DNA from: Bacteroidales bacterium
Lineage (GTDB): Bacteria > Bacteroidota > Bacteroidia > Bacteroidales > VadinHA17
Assembly: GCA_029974835.1 (NCBI GenBank)
Contig: JARKQN010000084.1
Coordinates: 1-42,588 of the forward strand
DNA: 42,588 nucleotides
Reading direction: 5' to 3'
How positions within the stretch are numbered: the first letter of the stretch is position 1; every line of letters starts with the position of its first letter. The notes under the pieces were generated by a model. The model was not told where the DNA came from. It saw only the letters and a list, made by a program, of their open reading frames with translations, and ran no database searches. Made by a program: the position numbers and the translations under genes. Below, piece by piece: positions 25,883 through 33,901 of the stretch.

Positions 25883-27220
25883 TTAAACCTGAACAGGCAA
25901 GCCCGGAACAGGTGGTTCGAATTTCATGTCCACCGGACCCATCTCAATTTTTTCAGGTCCCAGTTTTAAATCCGATTTAAGGATATCATCCCAGGTAACC
26001 AGCCTGCCGGTATAGGCGGCTTCTCTTCCCATGATTGCTGTCAGGGTTGAGTAGGCAGTCTGTTCAGCCTCATTTACATAGTTACCTGTCCGTATTGCCC
26101 ATACAAGGTGCATGTGTTCCTGAACGTATGAAGGTATTCTGAGAGAATTAGTAGGATTGCCGTTTTCATCGGGCGGATACTCAAATTTCCAGATAATTTT
26201 TCCGTCGAGATCCCAGATTGTGTTCTGGCAGTTTGTATATCCTTCGGTACCGACTACTATCTCGCCCGTGCCATTTGCACATCCGTCTATTTGCCGGCAC
26301 ATGCTGTGGGAGCTTATTCCTGAACCATAGTCGAAGTCCACACTGAAGAAGTCGTACTGGTCGCCAGTCACTCTCCTGTGTCTGCCGCCGTATCCGATGG
26401 CTCTTTCGGGGTGTTTTCCCATGAACCAGTTTACAACATCGATATTATGAACGTGGGTATCCAGGATATGATCGCCTGAGAGCCAGATGAAGTTATTCCA
26501 GTTCCTGATCATATATTCCATATCGTTCCAGCCCGGTTCCCTCAGCCTGAACCATACATGGTCCTGATTCCAGTATGCTTTGGCAGATGTTATCCTGCCG
26601 ATGGCACCTGATGCAACCTGTTTGTATGTCTCGATATAATCTTCCTGGTGACGGCGCTGTGTTCCCGTAACAACGTTAATACCGATTGCCTCGGCTTTTT
26701 TGGCTGTGGCCAGTATTGACCTGATACCTGTAGGGTCGACTGCAACAGGTTTTTCCATGAACACATGTTTCTTCTGTGTGACGGCTTCAAGGAAGTGGTC
26801 GGGTCTGAATCTTGGTGGTGTAGCCAGGATAACCACGTCAATTTCTTCGATGGCCATCAGTTTTTTATATCCGTCGAAGCCAGTGAAGCAGTTTTCTGCA
26901 GGAATAGGAAGGCCGAATGAAGCGAATCTTTCGCGGCAGGCATCTATTTTATCCTGGAAGACATCGGCCACTCCGATTATTTCGAGGTCGGGTCCTGCGC
27001 TTATGAAGTTGATGGCAGCTCCCGTGCCGCGTCCGCCTGCACCCACAAGTCCGGCTTTGAGCTTCCGCCCTTTCGGGGCGCCTCTAAGTACAGGCGGGAG
27101 CCCGGCCGGTTCGGCGGTTTTTTTACGGCCGCAACCCTCTATCAGTGCAGCAGCTCCCGCAAGGCCGAGCCCTGCCACTGCCGCGTTGCCAATGAATTTT
27201 CTTCTGTCAATTTTCTTCAT
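25883..27220 (-). CDS. Exported Gfo/Idh/MocA oxidoreductase with combined Tat and lipoprotein signals
   Basis: A 445-residue protein. DRRKFIGN (residues 5-12) is a twin-arginine motif and the leader ends with ALIEGC, so it is probably a Tat-exported lipoprotein anchored through Cys30. The Rossmann site LVGAGGRGTG is at 58-67 and MEKP at 155-158. GTQRRHQEDY and HILDTHVHNIDVVNWFMG carry the substrate-side residues. It begins 10 bases after the cytochrome/FGE-like fusion gene and ends 28 bases before the next Gfo/Idh/MocA gene. Anchoring this enzyme to a membrane, next to a membrane-bound cytochrome, may matter for electron transfer; that link is inference. Confidence 0.88.
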   Translation of the reverse strand: MKKIDRRKFIGNAAVAGLGLAGAAALIEGCGRKKTAEPAGLPPVLRGAPKGRKLKAGLVGAGGRGTGAAINFISAGPDLEIIGVADVFQDKIDACRERFASFGLPIPAENCFTGFDGYKKLMAIEEIDVVILATPPRFRPDHFLEAVTQKKHVFMEKPVAVDPTGIRSILATAKKAEAIGINVVTGTQRRHQEDYIETYKQVASGAIGRITSAKAYWNQDHVWFRLREPGWNDMEYMIRNWNNFIWLSGDHILDTHVHNIDVVNWFMGKHPERAIGYGGRHRRVTGDQYDFFSVDFDYGSGISSHSMCRQIDGCANGTGEIVVGTEGYTNCQNTIWDLDGKIIWKFEYPPDENGNPTNSLRIPSYVQEHMHLVWAIRTGNYVNEAEQTAYSTLTAIMGREAAYTGRLVTWDDILKSDLKLGPEKIEMGPVDMKFEPPVPGLPVQV

Positions 27221-27230
27221 CTGATGGTTA

Positions 27231-28766
27231 TTATTTCTTCGTTAATATCTGGCTGTCCGGCTCGCAAACGACCCTGAATCCCACATCAATGCAATCGGAG
27301 TACCACCAGATGCTTTTTGGCATCTGCGGGTCGGTTGTAAGCCATGCTTTTGTTTTTGTATGATCGCGCGCGGCGCTTCTCACGTCGCGGGCATCACTTT
27401 TGAACGAACCTCCTCTGATCACCCTTTCCTGTCCTTCGGAAGGCCCCCGGGGATCAACCCTTACAGAGTCGGCTGCATATGCTGATTCTGAGTAATAGTC
27501 GGAACAGAATTCGGCAACATTTCCTGACATATTTTTAATGCCCAGCGGATTGGGTTTAACCTGTCCGGGAGGTGCGGTACGCGACGAACTGTTAACCTTG
27601 TAAACAACGTAGGAGGCTATGTTTGATGTATCGGGTCTGAAAATCTTCTTAAAGAAACCCTCTGAAGTGAATTTTTTCGGGTCGCCTTCAAAGAAGTATG
27701 GTGTCTGCGTTCCTCCCCTGCAGGCATATTCCCATTCAGCCTCCGTGGGCAGACGGTACTTTTTACCTGTTTTCATTGAGAGCCAGCGGCAGTAAACATT
27801 TGCTGCGTGCCATGTCATGGTAATGGCAGGTCTGGAACCCTTGCCCCATCCCTGGTCGGGGGCTCCCCACGGAGGAGTCGGCCCTGATACGGCATCCACC
27901 TTTCTGCTTGTCACTACCTGCCCCTCAGTCCTTCCCTGGGATGAGGTCTCCCTGAAAAACGCCAGGTATTCATCCCACGTAACCTCCACCTCTCCTATCC
28001 AGAAAGGTGAAAGGGAGACTTCCCTTACAGGGCCCTCGTCAGGTTCACGAAGAGGCTCATTGTCCGGGCTTCCCATCCTGAAGGTTCCTCCCTCCACGGC
28101 GATCATTCTGAAAGAGACACCCGTACCCGGAATTTTTTCGGTAAAGTTTTCAAACTTTTCGACTTTCGCAGGCTCGGTGAATACAACCGCTTCAGCGCTC
28201 TTTGTTACACCGAAGGAGGTATCTCTTGCATGTATCAGGCTCCTGTCGAAATGCCCGACACCAAGGTGGCAGTTGATGCATCTTGGCGGATCGCTGCTGA
28301 GTGTATAAAACAGGTGTGCATCGCTTCCTTCCTTTGAAAGTGTTACAGGAAAGAGATTCTGATGGCATTCAAGACACGATTCTTCGTATACAAATTTCTT
28401 TGCGTTCTCAATAAGTTTTTTTGATTCCCAGTTTATATCCGCACTGTCCTTGAAGAGGTAGCCGTAAAGGTCCTTTAACCCATGTTTTGCTTTGGTGTAA
28501 AGATACCCTTTGCCTTTAGGTGCAAGATGACATTCGACACAGTGGGTGACAACACCCGAACTGTTATTGTAATGGGTGCCAAGCCTCCATGTCTGTTCGG
28601 CATGGGGGTGTATATGGCACGACATGCAATATTTATCGGTGGAAGTCCATGAAATGACTTTTTTTGCCGCAATCAGAAAAAGAGCGCACGTTATTATGCC
28701 TCCGGTAAAAATCCACCTCAGCGGTCTTCTTTTATTTAACCGACTGGATATCAACCTATTTCTCAT
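27231..28766 (-). CDS. Tetraheme NapC/NirT-type cytochrome c fused to an FGE-sulfatase (SUMF1)-like domain
   Basis: A 511-residue fusion. One membrane helix (about 18-38) is followed by four heme-binding motifs: CMSCH 47-51, CVECH 76-80, CLECH 131-135 and CINCH 163-167, with spacing like NapC/NrfH/CymA quinol dehydrogenases. After a linker (about 180-215) comes a formylglycine-generating-enzyme-like domain: GGTFRMGSPDNEP (226-238), RLPTEAEWEYA (338-348), NMSGNVAE (412-419), RGGSF (451-455) and DVGFRVV (494-500). The two copper-binding cysteines of true FGE are replaced, by Ser457 and Val462, so sulfatase activation is unlikely; a structural or binding role is more likely. The cytochrome half should take electrons from the quinol pool, or feed them to it, on the periplasmic face. 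Two exported sugar oxidoreductases follow directly, the first after 10 bases. Confidence 0.88.
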   Translation of the reverse strand: MRNRLISSRLNKRRPLRWIFTGGIITCALFLIAAKKVISWTSTDKYCMSCHIHPHAEQTWRLGTHYNNSSGVVTHCVECHLAPKGKGYLYTKAKHGLKDLYGYLFKDSADINWESKKLIENAKKFVYEESCLECHQNLFPVTLSKEGSDAHLFYTLSSDPPRCINCHLGVGHFDRSLIHARDTSFGVTKSAEAVVFTEPAKVEKFENFTEKIPGTGVSFRMIAVEGGTFRMGSPDNEPLREPDEGPVREVSLSPFWIGEVEVTWDEYLAFFRETSSQGRTEGQVVTSRKVDAVSGPTPPWGAPDQGWGKGSRPAITMTWHAANVYCRWLSMKTGKKYRLPTEAEWEYACRGGTQTPYFFEGDPKKFTSEGFFKKIFRPDTSNIASYVVYKVNSSSRTAPPGQVKPNPLGIKNMSGNVAEFCSDYYSESAYAADSVRVDPRGPSEGQERVIRGGSFKSDARDVRSAARDHTKTKAWLTTDPQMPKSIWWYSDCIDVGFRVVCEPDSQILTKK

Positions 28767-28820
28767 TAATTCCTTATCCCTGTTTAACTAATTAAAGATA
28801 TATTTTTGCCAGATAAAATT

Positions 28821-29759
28821 TCAATGATTAAGCTCCTTTCTGAAATATTCAATAGTTTTTTTCAGTCCTGAATTTAATGTCACCTCCGGGTTCCAGTTAA
28901 GAACAGCCCTTGCAAGTGAGATATCCGGCTGCCGTTGTCTTGGATCATCCTGGGGAAGGGGTTTGAATCTGATTTTTGACCGTGATCCGGTCAGCTTAAT
29001 TATGGACTGGGCAAGGTCTATAATCCTTATTTCCTCAGGGTTGCCGATATTTACGGGGCCGGTGAACTCATCAGGAGAATTCATTGCAAGGATTAATCCT
29101 TTAATCAGGTCGTCGATGTACTGAAAGCTTCTTGTCTGTGAGCCGTCACCGAAAATTGTAATGTCGTTTCCCTTCAGGGCCTGAACGATGAAATTTGAAA
29201 CTACCCTTCCGTCGTCACTTCTCATCCTGGGGCCATAGGTATTGAATATCCTTACAATTTTGACCCTTATTTTTTCCTGCCTGTGATAATTGATAAAGAG
29301 AGTTTCGGCGCATCTTTTCCCTTCATCATAACACGACCGCGGTCCGAGTATGTTCACATACCCGTGATAGCCTTCATGCTGAGGATGAACTTGCGGGTCG
29401 CCGTAAACCTCGCTTGTGGATGCCTGCAGTATTTTTGCCCCTGTCTTCTTGGCCAGTTCAAGAGCATTAATGGACCCGATTACTGAAGTGGTTATCGTCT
29501 TAATACTGTCGTGCTGGTAATAAACCGGTGATGCCGGACATGCAAGATTGTAAATCTCATCACAGGCAAGGTGTATCTTTTCGGTTACGTCCTGTTCCAG
29601 TACCCTGAAGAACCTGTTGTTCCTGAGATGCCGTATATTTTTCTCCCTGCCTGTAAAGAAATTGTCGAGACAAATGACATAATTCCCTTCTGCCAGGAGT
29701 CTCTCGCAAAGGTGAGAACCCACAAAACCTGACCCGCCTGTAATAAGAATTTTTTTCAT
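28821..29759 (-). CDS. uxs: UDP-glucuronate decarboxylase (UDP-xylose synthase), NAD-dependent epimerase/dehydratase family
   Basis: A 312-residue cytoplasmic enzyme of the short-chain dehydrogenase fold that converts UDP-glucuronate to UDP-xylose. Evidence: the NAD site GGSGFVG (8-14), [12 protein letters not shown] (111-122) and the UXS-specific block [12 protein letters not shown] followed by [11 protein letters not shown], which contains the Tyr144/Lys148 catalytic pair; RTYGP-type and [10 protein letters not shown] motifs follow. The ATG at 29759 was chosen because a TTG nine codons upstream would begin inside the promoter region. It is the first gene of the minus-strand operon, 54 bases before the cytochrome fusion gene. 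UDP-xylose would be a donor for glycan synthesis, fitting the two glycosyltransferase genes near the end of the operon. A close relative with dehydratase activity cannot be fully excluded. Confidence 0.87.
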   Translation of the reverse strand: MKKILITGGSGFVGSHLCERLLAEGNYVICLDNFFTGREKNIRHLRNNRFFRVLEQDVTEKIHLACDEIYNLACPASPVYYQHDSIKTITTSVIGSINALELAKKTGAKILQASTSEVYGDPQVHPQHEGYHGYVNILGPRSCYDEGKRCAETLFINYHRQEKIRVKIVRIFNTYGPRMRSDDGRVVSNFIVQALKGNDITIFGDGSQTRSFQYIDDLIKGLILAMNSPDEFTGPVNIGNPEEIRIIDLAQSIIKLTGSRSKIRFKPLPQDDPRQRQPDISLARAVLNWNPEVTLNSGLKKTIEYFRKELNH

Positions 29760-29783
29760 ACAATCCCCGTAATAGGAAAAACC

Positions 29784-29813
29784 CAAAATTAATTTTTTAT
29801 GGCTAAAAGCAAA
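29784..29813 (-). promoter_or_regulatory. Bacteroidota-type promoter for the minus-strand operon
   Basis: On the minus strand, TTTG (29813-29810) is followed by 18 bases and then TAATTTTG (29791-29784), which matches the TAnnTTTG -7 box. The spacing is close to that known for the primary sigma factor of Bacteroidota. Transcription would start near 29779, leaving a leader of about 20 bases before the ATG at 29759. Confidence 0.55.
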
Positions 29814-29934
29814 TTAAAATCCCGGTAATTAAAGTTTTTTAGCATGAGATAACATTGGCGATGAACATTTTTAATTACGAACCGTTTAATTTTATACAGG
29901 ATAACCGGTATTAAATTTCCTAAAAAGTTACACC

Positions 29935-30882
29935 ATGAAAGCCTGTACGGTAAAAGCTTTTCTGACAATAACTGTTTTTTCCATCACTTTTTCTGTTGAA
30001 GCACAGATACCTGCAGGTGATGGTTATTTCTGGTACCGCGGCAATACACATACACATGCCCGGTACTCCGACGACAGTGAAATCAACGACGTGCCGATGA
30101 TTGCCAGGTGGTACAGGGAAGCAGGATATAACTTCCTGCTGCTGTCGGAACATAACAACCATCTGCTGGAACGAAAAATTTTCTGCTACGACAGATTAAG
30201 CCGCCCGAAAGAGAACTTTATAATGATTTGCGGACTTGAGCTGAGCATGTCGAGGCACGTCACGGCCCTCGGGATTGACAGGTTTCTTTCAGGGGAGAGG
30301 AGCCTCAGGGAGGCTGTAACGATGACACTCTCGGCAGGAGGAGTGCCGGTTCTTAACCATCCTATGGATCCCGTTGTGACTGCGAAAGAGTTCATTGAAA
30401 CAGAAGGTCTGAACCATATTGAGATTGTAAACGGGGGGAGGCTATTGGATACTCCGGCATCTATAGCACTGTGGGACAGTGTTATGTCGGAACCCGGCGG
30501 AAGAATAATATACGCGGTGGCAGCCGATGATAATCATTACAGCAGACAGAGGGTCGGAAGAGGCTGGATAATGGTAAAGGCTAAATCTCTGTCAAAGTCT
30601 GAAATCATTGAGAGTATCCGGTCGGGCAACTTCTACCCCACCACAGGTGTAATACTGGATTTTACCAGGACAGACGGGAAGAGCTTTCATGTCAGCTCAC
30701 AAAACGGAGACACCATAAAATTCTTTGGCCGTTACGGAAAATTACTCGGATCGGAAGCAGGCAAAGATGCATCATACCTTTTCAATGGCGATGAATTGTA
30801 CGTAAGGGCGGAGGTCACTGACAGACAGGGTAAAACTGCATGGACACAGCCGGTAATGATTAAAGGGGGCGGCAACCATTGA
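29935..30882 (+). CDS. Exported PHP-domain metallohydrolase (CehA/McbA-like)
   Basis: A 315-residue protein with a Sec signal peptide ending near VEAQ (residue 24). The PHP-type metal-site motifs appear in order: GNTHTHARYSDDS (His39, His41), LLSEHNNH, CGLELSM, PVLNHPMD and AADDNHY. PHP-fold hydrolases of the CehA/McbA group cleave phosphoesters, carbamates or esters using a cluster of metals. The C-terminal about 75 residues form a small beta domain (KSFHVSSQNGDTIKFFGR and on). It is divergent from the UDP-glucuronate decarboxylase operon across 175 bases, and no promoter of the usual type is clear on its side. The substrate is unknown; the export signal and setting suggest a glycan-linked ester or phosphate. 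Confidence 0.82.
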   Translation: MKACTVKAFLTITVFSITFSVEAQIPAGDGYFWYRGNTHTHARYSDDSEINDVPMIARWYREAGYNFLLLSEHNNHLLERKIFCYDRLSRPKENFIMICGLELSMSRHVTALGIDRFLSGERSLREAVTMTLSAGGVPVLNHPMDPVVTAKEFIETEGLNHIEIVNGGRLLDTPASIALWDSVMSEPGGRIIYAVAADDNHYSRQRVGRGWIMVKAKSLSKSEIIESIRSGNFYPTTGVILDFTRTDGKSFHVSSQNGDTIKFFGRYGKLLGSEAGKDASYLFNGDELYVRAEVTDRQGKTAWTQPVMIKGGGNH

Positions 30883-31040
30883 ACCGGGAAAATCCTGCGA
30901 AAAATCATCATCCCTTTCAGAGGTTATCAGAGAGAGAATCCGTGTATAGTTAAAACAAGTTAAATAAGGTTAATAACGGAATAGAATCTCTTAAATCTGT
31001 GTCTATTTTGTGACCTGAAATAATAACAGCCCGGGATTTT

Positions 31041-32420
31041 ATGCCTGCTTTTCTTAAATTTCCCCCTGCGTTCAAAAGAATTATTTTCTTTTCATGCCTT
31101 TATTTCCCGGTTTCATGTCAGGTTGCATACCCGCAGTCATCGGATCTGTCAGGTTATTCAGATGTTTACGGTAAAATCAGGGGCTATATCGACACCCTTG
31201 AAATTATTGACACGCATGAGCATCTGCTCAATCCTGCGCTTTTAAGAAGAACCCATATCCTGGATTTTTTCCTGCTTCTTAATCATCACTATTACAACGA
31301 CCTTATTTCGGCAGGCATGCCCGCCTCATATTTCGATACGCTCTTCAACGGCAACATCTCTCCTTTGCAGAAATGGAAGAGGATTGAACCTTTTTGGGAC
31401 AATTCCTTCAACACATCTTTTAACAGGATTGCCGGGATAGCCGCCCGGAGATTATATGGAATAAGGCAGATAAATGAGACTACCGTGGAGAGGCTTTCGG
31501 AAAAAATACGTGAAGCCAACTTCAGGAACAACTGGTTTGACATAATTCTGAGAGATTCCTGCAGAATCAGATACCTGATACAGGATGGCGAAAACCTTGG
31601 AGAGAACAGGGATTATATAAAATATGTCAGAAGGTTCACCCCCTGGCTGAATGTAAGAGCCAAATTCACAATTGATTCTCTTGCCATGAATCAGGTCGAG
31701 CCGATATTCACTCTTGAGGATTTTGTAAAATCGATGGAGAGGGAATTTGTGACTGGAACTGAAAAGGGTATGGCGGCGGTTAAGATAATTGTTGCCTACA
31801 ACAGGCCTCTCAGCATCGATGAACCCGATATAAATTCAGCCAGGAGAGTCTTCAGAAGGCTTACTGCCGGCGATGAAGGACTTGTCATTACTCTAAACGA
31901 GGCTAAACCGCTCCAGGATTACATGTTTCACAAACTTATGGAACTTGCCGGCAAATATCATAAACCGGTTGCCATTCACACCGGACTGTTATCCGGCAAC
32001 GGCAATAACATCAGGAACTCCGATCCCGCGCTTTTGTCAAATATCTTTTTAAAGTATAACCGCGTAAACTTCGTACTCTTTCACGGCAGCTACCCGTTTG
32101 GCGGGGAGCTATCCGCAATAGTAAAGAACTTTCCGAATGTTTACATCGACATGAACTGGGTATATGCGATATCTCCCTCCTACAGCAAGAGGTATTTATC
32201 CGAGTGGCTTGAAACTGTTCCTGTTTCCAAGATTATGGCTTTCGGGGGTGATTACAACATTGTTGAAAACATTTACGCGGAGTATTTCCTGGCAAAGCAG
32301 GTGATTTCTGAAGTGCTGGCAGAAAAAGTCATGAACGGATATTTCACTTCAGGCGAGGCGCTCAAAGTGGCGAGGATGATATTACATGATAATGCAGCCG
32401 GTTTTTACGGCCTGCCCTGA
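31041..32420 (+). CDS. Exported amidohydrolase-family protein
   Basis: A 459-residue protein with a hydrophobic leader (about residues 11-31, FKRIIFFSCLYFPVSC). The lipobox-like PVSC at 23-26 could make it a lipoprotein, although the cut near AYPQ is also possible. The mature protein is a metal-dependent amidohydrolase barrel: EIIDTHEHLL (His59, His61), AIHTGLLSG, LFHGSYPFGGEL and MAFGGDYN, the last giving the usual Asp. The order resembles uronate-isomerase-like and amidohydrolase-2 proteins, and it is longer than the lipoprotein at 6372-7457, to which it is not closely similar. It ends exactly next to the stop of the convergent BNR-4 gene, with no gap. Substrate unknown; a lactonase, decarboxylase or uronate-type isomerase would all fit the fold. 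Confidence 0.78.
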   Translation: MPAFLKFPPAFKRIIFFSCLYFPVSCQVAYPQSSDLSGYSDVYGKIRGYIDTLEIIDTHEHLLNPALLRRTHILDFFLLLNHHYYNDLISAGMPASYFDTLFNGNISPLQKWKRIEPFWDNSFNTSFNRIAGIAARRLYGIRQINETTVERLSEKIREANFRNNWFDIILRDSCRIRYLIQDGENLGENRDYIKYVRRFTPWLNVRAKFTIDSLAMNQVEPIFTLEDFVKSMEREFVTGTEKGMAAVKIIVAYNRPLSIDEPDINSARRVFRRLTAGDEGLVITLNEAKPLQDYMFHKLMELAGKYHKPVAIHTGLLSGNGNNIRNSDPALLSNIFLKYNRVNFVLFHGSYPFGGELSAIVKNFPNVYIDMNWVYAISPSYSKRYLSEWLETVPVSKIMAFGGDYNIVENIYAEYFLAKQVISEVLAEKVMNGYFTSGEALKVARMILHDNAAGFYGLP

Positions 32421-33800
32421 CTATTTTATCCTAATGGGTTTTTCAGAATCTTTCGACATACTGTAGGGCAGCATCCAGACCTTCCCAAAGCTTTTGTCGG
32501 TGAAGTATATTCGTGATTCCGAAAATTTATAGGCATCGCCGTCGGCCCACCATGCATAGAATTCCCTGCCGGCATTCAACGGCCGCCGTACATAAGAATT
32601 ATTAAAACGGCTTCCGGATGTTACATCATTCTGCTTACTCCATGTTTTACCTTTATCCCTGCTTATCCACACGGCTATCTCCCCTCCCACGCCGTAAATC
32701 TGCGGGCCCGGTTCGGAAGGTCCTATTACCTTCCATATATCCTTATCGATAATCAGGGTTCCGGCATCAAAGTTATTGTCGGGTTCACAGACCCTGCTAA
32801 AACTCCAGCTTCCGCCTGTTCTGCTCACCACCACCCATTCACGTGGTATCTCCGAAGGTCCCGGGATCACACTTCCCCCTATGCAGGCAAGTATAACAGG
32901 GTTTCCATCTCCATCGAAATTAATATCATAGATGTATGTAAGCTTCTTCTCCGAGAGGTAATCTCTCACCATTGCTTCATTTTTAATATCCCTAAGCGGA
33001 GTCTGAATGGTTTTTCCTTCTGCGTTTTTCCAGGTCTTTCCGAAATCATCGGAATAAATCAGGTAAAGGTTGGTTCGCCTGTCAGAGTCTCCCTCCGGGT
33101 GATAATTGAAGGCAATATAGATTTTGTTATTGTTTACTGCAGAAACATAACCTGTACCGCCCATTGAAACCAGCGCCCTGTCCCCGCTCCATTCGAGGCC
33201 GTCAGCACTTTCCGAAATATAAAGATCGAGGCCTTTCCTGTATTTCGAAAAAAGGAGCCGGAATCCCCTTTCCTGAAACCACCATGGCTGCGGAAATGAC
33301 ATCTCCTTAATCATTACCTCTTCAAATTTTTCAGTCGACCAGGGGGTGACGCTTTTGAAAACCAGTCCCGGGCGTGTTCTCATCCACCCGCTGACGAATA
33401 CCCACAGGAAACCCTTGCTGTCGATGGATAGTGATGCATTGTCGTAAGGGCTCCTTACTCCTCCCTTGTCGAAAACAACTACCGGCTTTGGCACCTTTCC
33501 TGTTCTGTGATCGAAATAAGAAATCATTATTCTCAGAGAGCTTTCTCCCGGTGATGATGTGCCTCCGTAAACAAAAAATGTTTTGCCTGCAGCAGAAGAA
33601 TAGATGGCGGTAGGGACATGTCTCGAACCGAATGTTGCAAAGCCGCCCGATAACTTGTAACCGTATTCGGTTTTGTCTCCCGTGTTGTACCATATACCCA
33701 TATAACCGTCCGCCACCGGATTCTGGGCCGTCAGACTTCGATTGATGTGGCCGGAAAGACTTAATAAAATCGTTAAAAGCAATATCCGGTTGAGATTCAT
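32421..33800 (-). CDS. Exported BNR-4 repeat protein (possible PL42-type lyase)
   Basis: A 459-residue protein. The ATG at 33800 was chosen because it begins a signal peptide (MNLNRILLLTILL, ending near SLTAQ) and avoids overlap with the divergent gene; a longer frame starts at 33863. The mature part is a multi-bladed beta-propeller of the BNR-4 family with the start DGYMGIWYNTGD, then AGKTFFVYGGT, SYFDHRTGKVPKPVVVFDKGG, FPQPWWFQERGF, FSKYRKGLDLYISES and RRPLNAGREFYAWWADGD. Some proteins of this family are polysaccharide lyases of family PL42, acting on L-rhamnose-alpha-1,4-D-glucuronate ends. No lyase activity can be proved from sequence. The gene at 36557-37945 is a paralogue. Confidence 0.82.
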   Translation of the reverse strand: MNLNRILLLTILLSLSGHINRSLTAQNPVADGYMGIWYNTGDKTEYGYKLSGGFATFGSRHVPTAIYSSAAGKTFFVYGGTSSPGESSLRIMISYFDHRTGKVPKPVVVFDKGGVRSPYDNASLSIDSKGFLWVFVSGWMRTRPGLVFKSVTPWSTEKFEEVMIKEMSFPQPWWFQERGFRLLFSKYRKGLDLYISESADGLEWSGDRALVSMGGTGYVSAVNNNKIYIAFNYHPEGDSDRRTNLYLIYSDDFGKTWKNAEGKTIQTPLRDIKNEAMVRDYLSEKKLTYIYDINFDGDGNPVILACIGGSVIPGPSEIPREWVVVSRTGGSWSFSRVCEPDNNFDAGTLIIDKDIWKVIGPSEPGPQIYGVGGEIAVWISRDKGKTWSKQNDVTSGSRFNNSYVRRPLNAGREFYAWWADGDAYKFSESRIYFTDKSFGKVWMLPYSMSKDSEKPIRIK

Positions 33801-33886
33801 GCTTTTCTGATTCTTCAATTCAATCAGGATAAAGATAATAATGTTTTTAAAATGAAACTGCACGGGAGTAAAAATACCCCTTTTTG

Positions 33887-33901
33887 TATATTTGCAAATA
33901 T
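33887..33901 (+). promoter_or_regulatory. TATATTTG -7 box inside a perfect palindrome at the PL10 start
   Basis: TATATTTG at 33887-33894 matches the TAnnTTTG -7 consensus on the plus strand. Bases 33888-33901 form a perfect 14-base palindrome (ATATTTGCAAATAT) that runs into the chosen ATG at 33900-33902. No clear TTG/TTTG -33 element is seen 19-21 bases upstream. If used, transcription would begin at or next to the start codon, giving a nearly leaderless message; a regulator could bind the palindrome. Confidence 0.35.

Noticed and set aside
27231-28766. Reading the cytochrome/FGE fusion as a sulfatase-activating enzyme
   Set aside because: The copper-site cysteines are replaced and there is no sulfatase gene nearby.
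31160-32420. Naming the amidohydrolase a uronate isomerase
   Set aside because: Length and some motifs are similar, but the amidohydrolase fold is shared by many enzymes, and no specific uronate isomerase signature was recognised.
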